Shown here in pieces: positions 52,594 through 61,255 of a stretch of 64,000 nucleotides of DNA. The translations under genes and the position numbers were made by a program. The stretch is from Puerhibacterium puerhi. GTDB taxonomy: Bacteria > Actinomycetota > Actinomycetes > Actinomycetales > Cellulomonadaceae. A model generated the notes under the pieces. It searched no databases, was not told the DNA's origin, and was given only the letters and a program-made list of their open reading frames with translations. Within the stretch, counting starts at the first letter, position 1; each line of letters starts with the position of its first letter. Location: assembly GCF_009846865.1 (NCBI RefSeq), contig NZ_WUWN01000017.1:1-64000 (forward strand), in the 5' to 3' direction.

Positions 52594-54420
52594 GTGCGCC
52601 CGCTCCCCTTCGCCGACCCCGGCACGCCCGACCTGCGCGGCCCCTGGGCCTACCTGCGGTGGGTGGCCCGTCGCCAGGCGGGCGTGCTGACGGCCGCCCT
52701 GCTGTGCGGCGTCGTGGTCTTCGCCTGCCAGGCCGTCCAGCCCTACCTCGTCGGCGAGATCGTCGACAGCGCCACGGCCGGCGGCCTCGACGCCGCCACG
52801 TGGCGCCTGGCGGCGCTGCTGCTCGCCGTCGGGCTCGCGCTCACCGGCACCGCGGTGCTGGGCCACCGCCTGGACGTGCGCAACTGGCTGCACGCCACGT
52901 TCCGCTCCTCGCAGCTGGTCAGCCGCACCGTCAGCCGCTCCGGGCAGGCCGTCTCCGCCGAGCTGCCGACCGGCGAGGTGGTCTCCGCCGTCGCGAACGA
53001 CACGTTCCGCATCGGCGAGCTCTACGCGATGGCCGCCCAGTTCCTGGGCTCCCTCGTGGCCTACGCGGTGGTCACCGGGCTCATGCTCGCCTCCTCGGTG
53101 GAGCTCGGCCTGGTCATCGCCCTGGGCCTGCCCGTCGTCGCCGCCGTCCTGGCGCTCCTGGTGCGGCCGCTGAACCGCCGCCAGTCCGCGCAGCGCGAGG
53201 CGTCGGGCCGGCTGACGACGCTCGGTGCCGACACCGTCTCCGGGCTGCGCATCCTGCGCGGCATCGGCGGCGAGAAGGTCTTCACCGACCGCTACCGCTC
53301 CCAGTCGCAGCGGGTGCGCGCCGCCGGCGTCAAGGTCGCCCACACGCAGTCGTGGCTCGACGCGCTGCAGGTGCTGCTGCCTGGCCTCTTCGTCGCCCTG
53401 GTCGTCTACCTCGGCGCCGTCCACGCCATGTCGGGGCGGATCAGCACCGGCCAGCTCGTGTCGTTCTACGGCTACGCCGCGTTCCTGTCGTGGCCCGTGC
53501 AGCTGGCCACCCAGTTCCTCAAGATCGCGACCAACGCCCACGTCTCGGCGAAGAAGCTCATCACCGTGCTGCGGGTGCAGCCCGCCACCGGGACCCGTCC
53601 CGCCACGGCCACGCCGCCCGCGCCCGGCGCCGTGCTGCGCGACGAGACCACCGGCGTCGCGCTCGAGCCCGGCCGGGTGGTCGCGCTCGTCTCCCCCGAC
53701 CCGGACGAGTCGGCCCGCGTCGCGGTGCGCCTGGGGCGGTTCGACGACGCGGCCGAGGCCGCCACGCCCGTCACGCTCGGCGGCGTGCCGCTGGCGGACC
53801 TGCCGAAGGACCACCTGCGCGAGCGGGTCGTGGTCGCCGAGGCGACGCCGACGATCTTCTCCGGCCGCCTGGGCACCGAGCTCGACGTCCGCGACCGCGC
53901 CGCGGTGGCCGACCTGGAGCGCGCGATGCACGTCGCGGACGCCGGCGACGTGCTCGACTCCGTGCCGGACGGGCTGGCCGGCGAGCTGCCGGAGAAGGGC
54001 CGGTCCCTGTCCGGCGGGCAGCGCCAGCGCGTGGCGCTGGCGCGCGCCCTGCTCACCGAGCCGGAGATCCTCGTGCTGGTCGAGCCGACGAGCGCCGTCG
54101 ACGCGCACACCGAGGCGCGGATCGCCGCGCGCCTCGCCGAGGCCCGGCGCGGACGCACCACCCTGGTCGTCACGGCCAGCCCGCTCGTGCTCGACCACGT
54201 CGACGAGGTGCTGTTCCTCGACGGCGGGCGCGTCACGACCCGCGGCACGCACCGGGAGCTCCTCGAGCGTCCGCGCGCCGCCGAGGGCGGCGAGGCGGCG
54301 GCGCGCTACCGCGCCGTCGTCGGCCGCTCGCTGGACGAGGCGCCCGCCGACGCCCTCGCCCCGACGGGCCTCGGCGCCACCGACGCCGCCACCACCGACC
54401 TCGCGGAGGACCGCGCATGA
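52594..54420 (+). CDS. ABC exporter half-transporter with decayed nucleotide site
   Basis: 608 aa from GTG. Six-helix exporter domain (about 20-320), then an NBD. The NBD kept the signature LSGGQRQRVALARAL (about 470) and D-loop SAVD. The Walker A region reads LVSPDPDESARVAV (about 365) with no GxxGxGKS. The Q-loop Gln is lost (VAEATPTIFSG), Walker B reads LVLVEPTS without the Asp, and the H-loop His is lost (VVTASPLV). It can therefore only donate the signature to a partner's ATP site. It overlaps the intact-P-loop partner gene by 4 nt. Substrate unknown; multidrug or lipid export is possible. Confidence 0.93.
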   Translation: MRPLPFADPGTPDLRGPWAYLRWVARRQAGVLTAALLCGVVVFACQAVQPYLVGEIVDSATAGGLDAATWRLAALLLAVGLALTGTAVLGHRLDVRNWLHATFRSSQLVSRTVSRSGQAVSAELPTGEVVSAVANDTFRIGELYAMAAQFLGSLVAYAVVTGLMLASSVELGLVIALGLPVVAAVLALLVRPLNRRQSAQREASGRLTTLGADTVSGLRILRGIGGEKVFTDRYRSQSQRVRAAGVKVAHTQSWLDALQVLLPGLFVALVVYLGAVHAMSGRISTGQLVSFYGYAAFLSWPVQLATQFLKIATNAHVSAKKLITVLRVQPATGTRPATATPPAPGAVLRDETTGVALEPGRVVALVSPDPDESARVAVRLGRFDDAAEAATPVTLGGVPLADLPKDHLRERVVVAEATPTIFSGRLGTELDVRDRAAVADLERAMHVADAGDVLDSVPDGLAGELPEKGRSLSGGQRQRVALARALLTEPEILVLVEPTSAVDAHTEARIAARLAEARRGRTTLVVTASPLVLDHVDEVLFLDGGRVTTRGTHRELLERPRAAEGGEAAARYRAVVGRSLDEAPADALAPTGLGATDAATTDLAEDRA

Positions 54421-56150
54421 AGCTGCCCATCGCCGACGGGCGCACCACCTGGCGCTACGCCGTCGGGATGCTGCGCCGCCACCGCGGGGCCTTCACGGTC
54501 ATCGCGGTGCTGCACGTGCTCGCCGCGACGGCCGGCCTCGTGGGGCCGTGGCTCCTGGGGCGGCTGGTCGACGACGTCACCGCCGGCACCACCGCCGACC
54601 ACGTGCGCGACCTCGTGCTGTTCGCCGTCGCGACGATCGTCGCGCGCGCCGTGCTGCAGAAGGTCGCCCAGCAGCGGTCGATGGTGTTCGGCGAGTCGGT
54701 GTTCGCCGAGATGCGCGAGGAGTTCCTCGACACCGTCACCGCGCTGCCCCTGTCGGTCGTCGAGCGCGCCGGCACCGGCGACCTCGTGGCCCGCACGACG
54801 AACGACGTCAACAAGATCCAGCACACGGTGCGCTTCGGCCTGCCCCAGCTCGTCGTCGCCGTGGTGACGATCGTGCTCACCGTGGCGGCGACCCTGCTGC
54901 TCTCCCCGCTCGTGGCCGTCGCGATGTTCGTCGGGCTGCCGATCCTGCTGGTGGCGACCCGCTGGTACCTGCGCCGCGCCGAGCCCGCCTACCAGCGCGA
55001 GTCGGCCGCGTACGCGGTGCTCAACGGCACCGTCACCGAGTCGGTCGAGGGTGTGCGGACCGTCGACGCGCTGCACCTGGGCGCGCGCCGCACCGGCCGG
55101 GCCGACGCCGACCTGGCCGAGGCCTTCGCCGCCGAGACGGCGACGCTGAACCTGCGCTCGGTGCTGTTCCCGAGCGTGGACCTCACGTTCGTCCTGGCGC
55201 CGATCTCGGTGCTCGTGTGGGGCGGCTGGCTCGCGGCCCAGGGCAGCGTCTCCGTCGGCACGGTCACCGCGATCGTCATGTACACGATGCAGCTCACCGG
55301 GCCGGTGTGGAACCTCATCTTCTGGCTGGACGAGATCCAGGTCGCCGCCACCTCGCTGTCGCGGATCATCGGGGTGCGGCTCGTGGCGCCGGACCGCGAG
55401 GCGGGCGACGCCGTGCCGGCGTCCGAGACGGTGACGGCGCGCGGCGTGCGCTACGCCTACCGCGAGGGGCACGACGTGCTGCACGGCATCGACCTCGACC
55501 TGCGCCCGGGCGAGCGGCTGGCGATCGTCGGCCCCTCGGGCGCCGGCAAGTCCACCCTGGGCCGCATGCTCGCCGGCATCCACCCGCCCACCGGCGGGTC
55601 GGTGACGGTGGGCGGGGTGCCGCTCGTCGAGCTGCCGCTGGAGGACCTGCGCCGCCACGTCGCGCTGGTCACCCAGGAGCACCACGTGTTCGTCGGGACG
55701 GTCGCGGACAACCTGCGCCTGGCGGACGTCGACGCCGCCCCCGAGCGGCTGCGAGACGCGCTCGCCGCCGTCGACGCCCTGACGTGGGTGGACGCCCTGC
55801 CCGAGGGGCTGCACACCGAGGTGGGCTCCGGCGGGCACCCGCTGACGCCCGCGCAGGCGCAGCAGCTGGCGCTGGCGCGGCTCGTGCTGCTCGACCCGCA
55901 CACGCTGGTGCTCGACGAGGCGACGTCGCTGCTGGACCCGCGGGCCGCGCGGCACCTGGAGCGCTCGCTCAACGCCGTGCTCGCGGGTCGTACGGTGGTG
56001 GCGATCGCCCACCGGCTGCACACCGCGCACGACGCGGACCGGGTCGCGGTGGTGGACGGCGGGCGGATCACGGAGATCGGGCCGCACGACGAGCTCGTCG
56101 CCGCCGGCGGCGAGTACGCCCGGCTCTGGAACAGCTGGCAGCACCAGTGA
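54417..56150 (+). CDS. ABC exporter half-transporter with intact Walker motifs and decayed signature
   Basis: 577 aa from ATG. Six-helix exporter domain (about 20-310), with GDLVARTTNDVNKIQHTV and EPAYQRESAAYAVLNGTVTE. NBD: Walker A VGPSGAGKSTLG (about 370), Q-loop ALVTQEHHVFVGTVADNL, Walker B TLVLDEATSLLD with catalytic Glu, H-loop IAHRL. The signature is altered to LTPAQAQQLALARL instead of LSGGQ. It thus supplies the only usable Walker A/B of the dimer, and its own signature would face the partner's dead site. Cotranscribed with the upstream half. Confidence 0.94.
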   Translation: MKLPIADGRTTWRYAVGMLRRHRGAFTVIAVLHVLAATAGLVGPWLLGRLVDDVTAGTTADHVRDLVLFAVATIVARAVLQKVAQQRSMVFGESVFAEMREEFLDTVTALPLSVVERAGTGDLVARTTNDVNKIQHTVRFGLPQLVVAVVTIVLTVAATLLLSPLVAVAMFVGLPILLVATRWYLRRAEPAYQRESAAYAVLNGTVTESVEGVRTVDALHLGARRTGRADADLAEAFAAETATLNLRSVLFPSVDLTFVLAPISVLVWGGWLAAQGSVSVGTVTAIVMYTMQLTGPVWNLIFWLDEIQVAATSLSRIIGVRLVAPDREAGDAVPASETVTARGVRYAYREGHDVLHGIDLDLRPGERLAIVGPSGAGKSTLGRMLAGIHPPTGGSVTVGGVPLVELPLEDLRRHVALVTQEHHVFVGTVADNLRLADVDAAPERLRDALAAVDALTWVDALPEGLHTEVGSGGHPLTPAQAQQLALARLVLLDPHTLVLDEATSLLDPRAARHLERSLNAVLAGRTVVAIAHRLHTAHDADRVAVVDGGRITEIGPHDELVAAGGEYARLWNSWQHQ

Positions 56151-56184
56151 CGGCACGCGACCGCACGCCCGACCGGAGGACCTC

Positions 56185-57390
56185 GTGACCCACCCGCCGC
56201 TCGCCCGCACGCTCGACGCCCGGACCGCCGCGCAGCTGCGCGCGGGCGGCTCGCTCAAGTGGACCGGGGCCGACGGCGCCATCGGGGCGTGGGTCGCCGA
56301 GATGGACTTCGGCACGGCCCCGGAGGTGACGCGCGCGCTGCACGACGTCGTCGACCGCGGGCTGCTGGGGTACGCCCCGCCGGCGCTGGTCGAGCGCACC
56401 TCGGCGGCGTTCGCCGCGTTCGCGGCCGACCGGTACGGCTGGCACGTGCCCGCCGCCCGGGTGCGGCCGCTGCCGGACGTGCTGGCCGCCCTGGGCGCCG
56501 CCATCACGCACTTCACGTCGCCCGGCTCGCCGGTGATCGTGCCGACGCCGGCGTACATGCCGTTTCTGGAGCTGCCGCGCACCCTCGGGCGCGAGATCCT
56601 CCAGGTGCCGCTGGTGCGCGAGGCCGCGCCCGACGGCGGCGCCGGCCGGTACGTCTACGACCTCGACGCCCTCGACGCGGCGTTCGCCGCCGGCGCGGAG
56701 CTGCTGGTGCTGTGCAACCCGCACAACCCGGTCGGCCGGGTGCTCGAGCCCGCGGAGATGCTGGCGATCGCCGACGTCGTCGAGGCCCGCGGCGGCCGGG
56801 TGCTGGCGGACGAGATCCACGCCCCGCTGGTCATGCCCGGTCACCAGCACGTGCCGTACGCGTCGCTGTCGGCGACCACCGCCCGGCACACGATCACCGC
56901 CGCGTCGGCGTCCAAGGCCTGGAACCTGCCGGGCCTCAAGTGCGCCCAGCTGGTGCTGACGAACGACGACGACGCGGCGACGTGGGAGCGCGTCCGTGAG
57001 CACGCAGAGCACGGGGCGTCGACGCCCGGCCTGGTGGCGAACGCCGTCGCGTACGAGTCGGGCGGCCCCTGGCTGGCCGAGGTCGTCGACTACCTGGACG
57101 GCAACCGCCGCCTGCTCGCCGACGTCGTGGCCGAGCGGATGCCCGGCGTGGCCCACGTGCCGCCCGAGGGCACGTACCTGGCCTGGCTCGACCTGCGGCG
57201 GGCCGGTCCGGACGGCGCGGGCCTGGGCGAGCGCCCCGCCGACGTGCTGCGCGAGCGCGCGGGCGTCGCCGTGGTCGACGGCGCCGCCTGCGGCGAGGCG
57301 GGGCGCGGGTTCGTGCGCGTCAACCTCGCGCTGCCCCGGCCCCTGCTGGCCGAGGCGCTGGAGCGGATGGCCCCGCTCCTCGGGCGCTGA
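56185..57390 (+). CDS. MalY/PatB-type PLP-dependent C-S lyase/aminotransferase
   Basis: 401 aa from GTG with GGAGGACCTC upstream. Fold type I aminotransferase of the MalY/PatB group: WVAEMDFGTAPEV, YMPFLELPRTLGRE, LVLCNPHNPVGRVLEP, DEIHAPLVMPGHQHVPYAS and the PLP lysine in ASASKAWNLPGLKCAQLV (about 245), with RVNLALP containing the carboxylate-binding Arg. Likely splits cystathionine to homocysteine or acts as an aminotransferase. It starts 34 nt after the ABC exporter, so may be cotranscribed. Confidence 0.9.
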   Translation: MTHPPLARTLDARTAAQLRAGGSLKWTGADGAIGAWVAEMDFGTAPEVTRALHDVVDRGLLGYAPPALVERTSAAFAAFAADRYGWHVPAARVRPLPDVLAALGAAITHFTSPGSPVIVPTPAYMPFLELPRTLGREILQVPLVREAAPDGGAGRYVYDLDALDAAFAAGAELLVLCNPHNPVGRVLEPAEMLAIADVVEARGGRVLADEIHAPLVMPGHQHVPYASLSATTARHTITAASASKAWNLPGLKCAQLVLTNDDDAATWERVREHAEHGASTPGLVANAVAYESGGPWLAEVVDYLDGNRRLLADVVAERMPGVAHVPPEGTYLAWLDLRRAGPDGAGLGERPADVLRERAGVAVVDGAACGEAGRGFVRVNLALPRPLLAEALERMAPLLGR

Positions 57391-57403
57391 GGCCGCCGGG
57401 CGC

Positions 57404-58297
57404 TCAGCCCGGCAGCCCGGCGATCCCGGCGTCCGCGCCGCGGCGCGGGCGCACGCGCCCGGTGCGGTCGGGCGCCTGGGACGCCGCCTCGTCGAGCACG
57501 AGGCGCACCCACAGCCCCAGGGCGAACAGGCCGAAGACCCACCACTCGATCGCGTAGAAGAAGCTCTGCAGGTTGACGGAGCCGGCACCCTCGACGACGG
57601 GCCGCGGCAGCGCGGCGGGGCCGCCGTCGGCGGCCGCCACCTGCGCCGGCTGCGAGCCGGTGAGGACCACGTAGCCGTCCCAGATCGGCCCGCCCCACGA
57701 GTTCACCAGCGCCGCGGTGGAGATCGCGTCGGTGAGCGGCGGGCCGCCGGGGTTCGCCGGCGGGGAGACGCCCGAGGTCGCCTCCCCCGCCTGCAGCCAC
57801 CCCGTCACCCGGACGGTGCCCGCCGGCACCGCCAGCCCCGGCGCGTCCTGCGGCTCGGCGACCCACCCGCGCACGACCGGTAGCACCGGCGCGCCCGACA
57901 GCCCGGCCCACGACGCGCCGCCCGTGCCGTCGTCGGACACGCGCAGCGGGGTCAGGACGAGGTAGCCGGTGCGCCCGTCGAGCGCGCGGCCGGCGACGAG
58001 CATCTGCCCGGCCGCGTCGTAGGTGCCCTCCACCCACACGCTGCGGCCCACGAGCTCCCCGCCGAACGCCGACTGCGGTGCGACGAGCTCGCCGAGGCCG
58101 ACGGGCTCCCCCGCCGCGGCGTCCAGCTGCTCCTGCTGCCCGGCGAGGTCGGCGCGCTCGTAGGCGCGGTGCAGCTGCCACACGCCGAGCCGCACGCACA
58201 GGGCCGCGGCCAGCAGCACGACGGCGAGGATGCCGAACATGCGGGGCTGCAGGGCGACCGCCCAGAAGGGTCGACGGGCGGGCACCGGGCTGCTCAC
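57404..58297 (-). CDS. SURF1-family cytochrome oxidase assembly protein
   Basis: 297 aa from GTG; TACGGT (58304-58309) ends 6 nt upstream. Two-helix membrane protein: N-terminal helix MFGILAVVLLAAALCVRLGVWQLHR with the conserved GVWQL(H/R)R (about 20-45), extracytoplasmic domain with VWVEGTYDAAGQMLVAGRALDGRTGYLVLTPLR and VVRGWV, then a C-terminal helix after SFFYAIEWWVFGLFALGLW. SURF1 helps insert haem a into the aa3 oxidase subunit I. Convergent with the PLP enzyme. Confidence 0.92.
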   Translation of the reverse strand: MSSPVPARRPFWAVALQPRMFGILAVVLLAAALCVRLGVWQLHRAYERADLAGQQEQLDAAAGEPVGLGELVAPQSAFGGELVGRSVWVEGTYDAAGQMLVAGRALDGRTGYLVLTPLRVSDDGTGGASWAGLSGAPVLPVVRGWVAEPQDAPGLAVPAGTVRVTGWLQAGEATSGVSPPANPGGPPLTDAISTAALVNSWGGPIWDGYVVLTGSQPAQVAAADGGPAALPRPVVEGAGSVNLQSFFYAIEWWVFGLFALGLWVRLVLDEAASQAPDRTGRVRPRRGADAGIAGLPG

Positions 58298-58411
58298 CCA
58301 CCCACCGTATCGGCGCGCGGCACGCCGGGAGAAACCCGCCCGCGCCGCCGGGCACGGACGTGCCGCGCGTCACTGCGGCCCGCCGCGCGCCCCGGACCGC
58401 GCGGTGCTGAA

Positions 58412-58450
58412 CTGTGGTCAGGCCACAGCTCGCCGCGGCTCCTGAGCCGC
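58412..58450 (+). promoter_or_regulatory. two dyads upstream of phosphoketolase gene
   Basis: CTGTGGTCAGGCCACAG (58412-58428) and GCGGCTCCTGAGCCGC (58435-58450) are perfect inverted repeats 89-127 nt before the xfp ATG. Either could be a regulator site or a leader hairpin. The rest of the 241-nt gap shows no gene; GAGGGAG precedes the start. Confidence 0.45.
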
Positions 58451-58538
58451 AGGGACGCCCCCCGGTTCGCCCTGCGGCCCCTGAGGTTCTGCGGTGGAAT
58501 GAGGTCGCAGCCGAGCAACCCACTCGAGGGAGCACGCG

Positions 58539-61061
58539 ATGACGACGACCACCGCCGCCCCGGCGGCCACCCCGACGGCATGGCAGCGGCAGGGGGTGAC
58601 CGACCTGCCTGACGAGAAGCTCCAGCGCATCGACAAGTGGTGGCGCGCCGCCAACTACCTGTCGGTGGGCCAGATCTACCTGCTGGACAACCCCCTGCTG
58701 CGCGAGCCGCTGTCGCGCGACCACGTCAAGCCGCGGCTGCTGGGCCACTGGGGCACGACGCCGGGCCTGACGTTCCTGTACGCGCACCTCAACCGCGCCA
58801 TCCAGGAGCGCCGGCAGTCCACGATCTACGTCACGGGCCCGGGCCACGGCGGCCCGGGCCTCGTCGCGTCGGCCTACCTCGACGGCACGTACTCGGAGGT
58901 CTACTCCGACATCACCCAGGACGCCCAGGGCCTGCAGCGCCTGTTCAAGCAGTTCTCCTTCCCCGGCGGCATCCCGTCGCACGTGGCTCCCGAGACGCCC
59001 GGCTCGATCCACGAGGGCGGCGAGCTGGGCTACGCGCTGTCGCACGCCTACGGCGCCGCGTTCGACAACCCGGACCTGCTGGTGGCCGCCGTCGTCGGCG
59101 ACGGGGAGGCCGAGACCGGCCCGCTGGCCACCTCCTGGCACTCGAACAAGTTCGTCAACCCCGCCCAGGACGGCGTCGTGCTGCCGATCCTGCACCTCAA
59201 CGGGTACAAGATCGCCAACCCGACCGTGCTGGCGCGCATCCCGCAGGAGGAGCTGCGCGACCTGATGGTCGGGTACGGGCACAAGCCGTACTTCTTCGAG
59301 GTCGAGGACGGCTCCACCGAGTCGCACCTGGACATCCACCGCCGGTTCGCGGCGCTGCTCGACGAGGTGCTGGACGAGATCGCCGCCATCAAGCAGCGGG
59401 CCGCCGACGGCGACACCTCGCGGCCCGCCTGGCCGATGATCGTCTTCCGCACCCCCAAGGGCTGGACCGGTCCGGAGACCATCGACGGCAAGAAGACCGT
59501 CGGCTCCTGGCGCGCCCACCAGGTGCCGCTGGCCAGCGCCCGCGACACCGAGGAGCACCTGCGGGTGCTCGAGCAGTGGCTGCGGTCCTACCGGCCGGAG
59601 GAGCTGTTCGACGCCGACGGCCGCGTGATCGAGGACGTCTCGGCGCTCGCGCCGACGGGGACGCTGCGGATGAGCGACAACCCGCACGCCAACGGCGGCC
59701 TGCTGCTCAAGGACCTGCGCCTGCCCGACTTCCGCGACTACGCCGTCGACGTGCCGCACCCCGGCGGTGCCGTCGCCGAGGCGCCGCGCGTGCTGGGCCA
59801 GTGGCTCACCGACGTGGTGCGGCTCAACCCGCACAACTTCCGCATCTTCGGGCCGGACGAGACCGCCTCCAACCGCCTGCAGGCCGTCTACGACGCCACG
59901 GACAAGCAGTGGGACGCCGAGTTCCTCGACGCCGCGGTGGACGAGCACCTGGCCCGCGCGGGCCGCGTCATGGAGATGCTCTCGGAGCACCAGTGCCAGG
60001 GGTGGCTCGAGGGCTACCTGCTCACCGGCCGCCACGGGCTGTTCAACTGCTACGAGGCGTTCATCCACATCGTCGACTCGATGTTCAACCAGCACGCCAA
60101 GTGGCTGAAGGTCACCAACGACATCCCGTGGCGGCGCCCGATCGCCTCGCTCAACTACCTGCTGTCGAGCCACGTGTGGCGTCAGGACCACAACGGCTTC
60201 AGCCACCAGGACCCGGGCTTCATCGACCACGTGCTCAACAAGAAGGCCGAGATCGTGCGGGTCTACCTGCCGCCGGACGCCAACACCCTGCTCAGCACGT
60301 ACGACCACTGCCTGCGCAGCCGGCAGTACGTCAACGTCGTCGTGTCCGGCAAGCAGCCCTCGCCGCAGTACCTGACGATGGACGAGGCGATCGCCCACTG
60401 CACCCGCGGCCTGGGCATCTGGGAGTGGGCCGGCACCGAGGTGCCGGGCAAGGACCCCGACGTCGTGCTCGCGTGCGCCGGCGACGTGCCGACGCTCGAG
60501 GTGCTCGCCGCGGCGGACATCCTGCGCCGGGAGCTGCCCGACCTCAAGGTCCGCGTCATCAACGTCGTCGACCTCATGCGCCTGCAGGACGAGAAGGAGC
60601 ACCCGCACGGCCTGTCGGACCGCGAGTTCGACACGCTGTTCACCACCGACAAGCCGGTGATCTTCGCCTACCACGGCTACCCGTGGCTCATCCACCGCCT
60701 CACGTACCGGCGCCACGGCCACCAGAACATCCACGCGCGCGGGTACAAGGAGGAGGGCACCACCACCACGCCGTTCGACATGGTGATGCTCAACGACCTC
60801 GACCGGTACCACCTGGTCATCGACGTCATCGACCGCGTGCCGTCGCTGCGCTCGAAGGCCGCCGGGCTGCGCCAGGAGATGCAGGACGCGCGGCTGCGGG
60901 CCCGGGCGTGGACCCGCGAGCACGGCGAGGACATCCCCGAGGTCCGCGACTGGGTGTGGCCGGACGTCGGCGAGACCGCGACCGAGGCGGGCGGACCGCA
61001 GTACAACGGCGGCGGCGCCCCGGGCGGCGGCGTCCAGGACACCGGCGGCGACAACGAGTGA
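58539..61061 (+). CDS. xfp: phosphoketolase
   Basis: 840 aa from ATG. TPP enzyme splitting xylulose-5-phosphate (and often fructose-6-phosphate) with phosphate into acetyl-phosphate and glyceraldehyde-3-phosphate or erythrose-4-phosphate. Motifs: [20 protein letters not shown] (about residue 90), the TPP/Mg motif [21 protein letters not shown] (about 185), [17 protein letters not shown] (about 555), and the phosphate-binding HEHR region replaced by family-typical YHGYPW. The Gly-rich tail after residue 820 is variable. Followed by pta and ackA, which consume the acetyl-phosphate. Confidence 0.97.
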   Translation: MTTTTAAPAATPTAWQRQGVTDLPDEKLQRIDKWWRAANYLSVGQIYLLDNPLLREPLSRDHVKPRLLGHWGTTPGLTFLYAHLNRAIQERRQSTIYVTGPGHGGPGLVASAYLDGTYSEVYSDITQDAQGLQRLFKQFSFPGGIPSHVAPETPGSIHEGGELGYALSHAYGAAFDNPDLLVAAVVGDGEAETGPLATSWHSNKFVNPAQDGVVLPILHLNGYKIANPTVLARIPQEELRDLMVGYGHKPYFFEVEDGSTESHLDIHRRFAALLDEVLDEIAAIKQRAADGDTSRPAWPMIVFRTPKGWTGPETIDGKKTVGSWRAHQVPLASARDTEEHLRVLEQWLRSYRPEELFDADGRVIEDVSALAPTGTLRMSDNPHANGGLLLKDLRLPDFRDYAVDVPHPGGAVAEAPRVLGQWLTDVVRLNPHNFRIFGPDETASNRLQAVYDATDKQWDAEFLDAAVDEHLARAGRVMEMLSEHQCQGWLEGYLLTGRHGLFNCYEAFIHIVDSMFNQHAKWLKVTNDIPWRRPIASLNYLLSSHVWRQDHNGFSHQDPGFIDHVLNKKAEIVRVYLPPDANTLLSTYDHCLRSRQYVNVVVSGKQPSPQYLTMDEAIAHCTRGLGIWEWAGTEVPGKDPDVVLACAGDVPTLEVLAAADILRRELPDLKVRVINVVDLMRLQDEKEHPHGLSDREFDTLFTTDKPVIFAYHGYPWLIHRLTYRRHGHQNIHARGYKEEGTTTTPFDMVMLNDLDRYHLVIDVIDRVPSLRSKAAGLRQEMQDARLRARAWTREHGEDIPEVRDWVWPDVGETATEAGGPQYNGGGAPGGGVQDTGGDNE

Positions 61062-61087
61062 CCGCTCGCCGCTGACAGCGGCCGCCC

Positions 61088-61149
61088 GGGCCCCTGGCAG
61101 GGCCCCTGCCAGGGCTCCTGCCAGGGCCCCTGATGGGGCCCCTGACCAG
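61088..61149 (+). repeat. five 12-bp GGGCCCCTGCCA repeats between xfp and pta
   Basis: Five tandem units of GGGCCCCTGCCA or close variants. Neighbouring units can pair (CCCTGGCAGGG-type), so several alternative hairpins are possible. Lies in the 194-nt xfp-pta gap. Confidence 0.75.
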
Positions 61150-61190
61150 GGATGTCGGCCCGGGGTGTGACCACCGTCCCGATGACAACC

Positions 61191-61229
61191 GTGAGCCCGG
61201 CCGGGAGGATGGATCCCGGCCGGGCTCAC
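61191..61229 (+). terminator. 16-bp hairpin in pta leader
   Basis: GTGAGCCCGGCCGGGA and TCCCGGCCGGGCTCAC pair perfectly (61191-61206 with 61214-61229) around a 7-nt loop, 27 nt before the pta ATG. It may terminate xfp transcripts, or attenuate or stabilise the pta message. Confidence 0.6.
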
Positions 61230-61255
61230 GCGCACGACGAGGGAGAACCCACCGC

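Noticed and set aside
57090-61235. 1381-codon open frame antisense to phosphoketolase and neighbours
   Set aside because: Its translation is Val/Arg/Gly-rich without motifs, and the plus strand encodes xfp with all its motifs.
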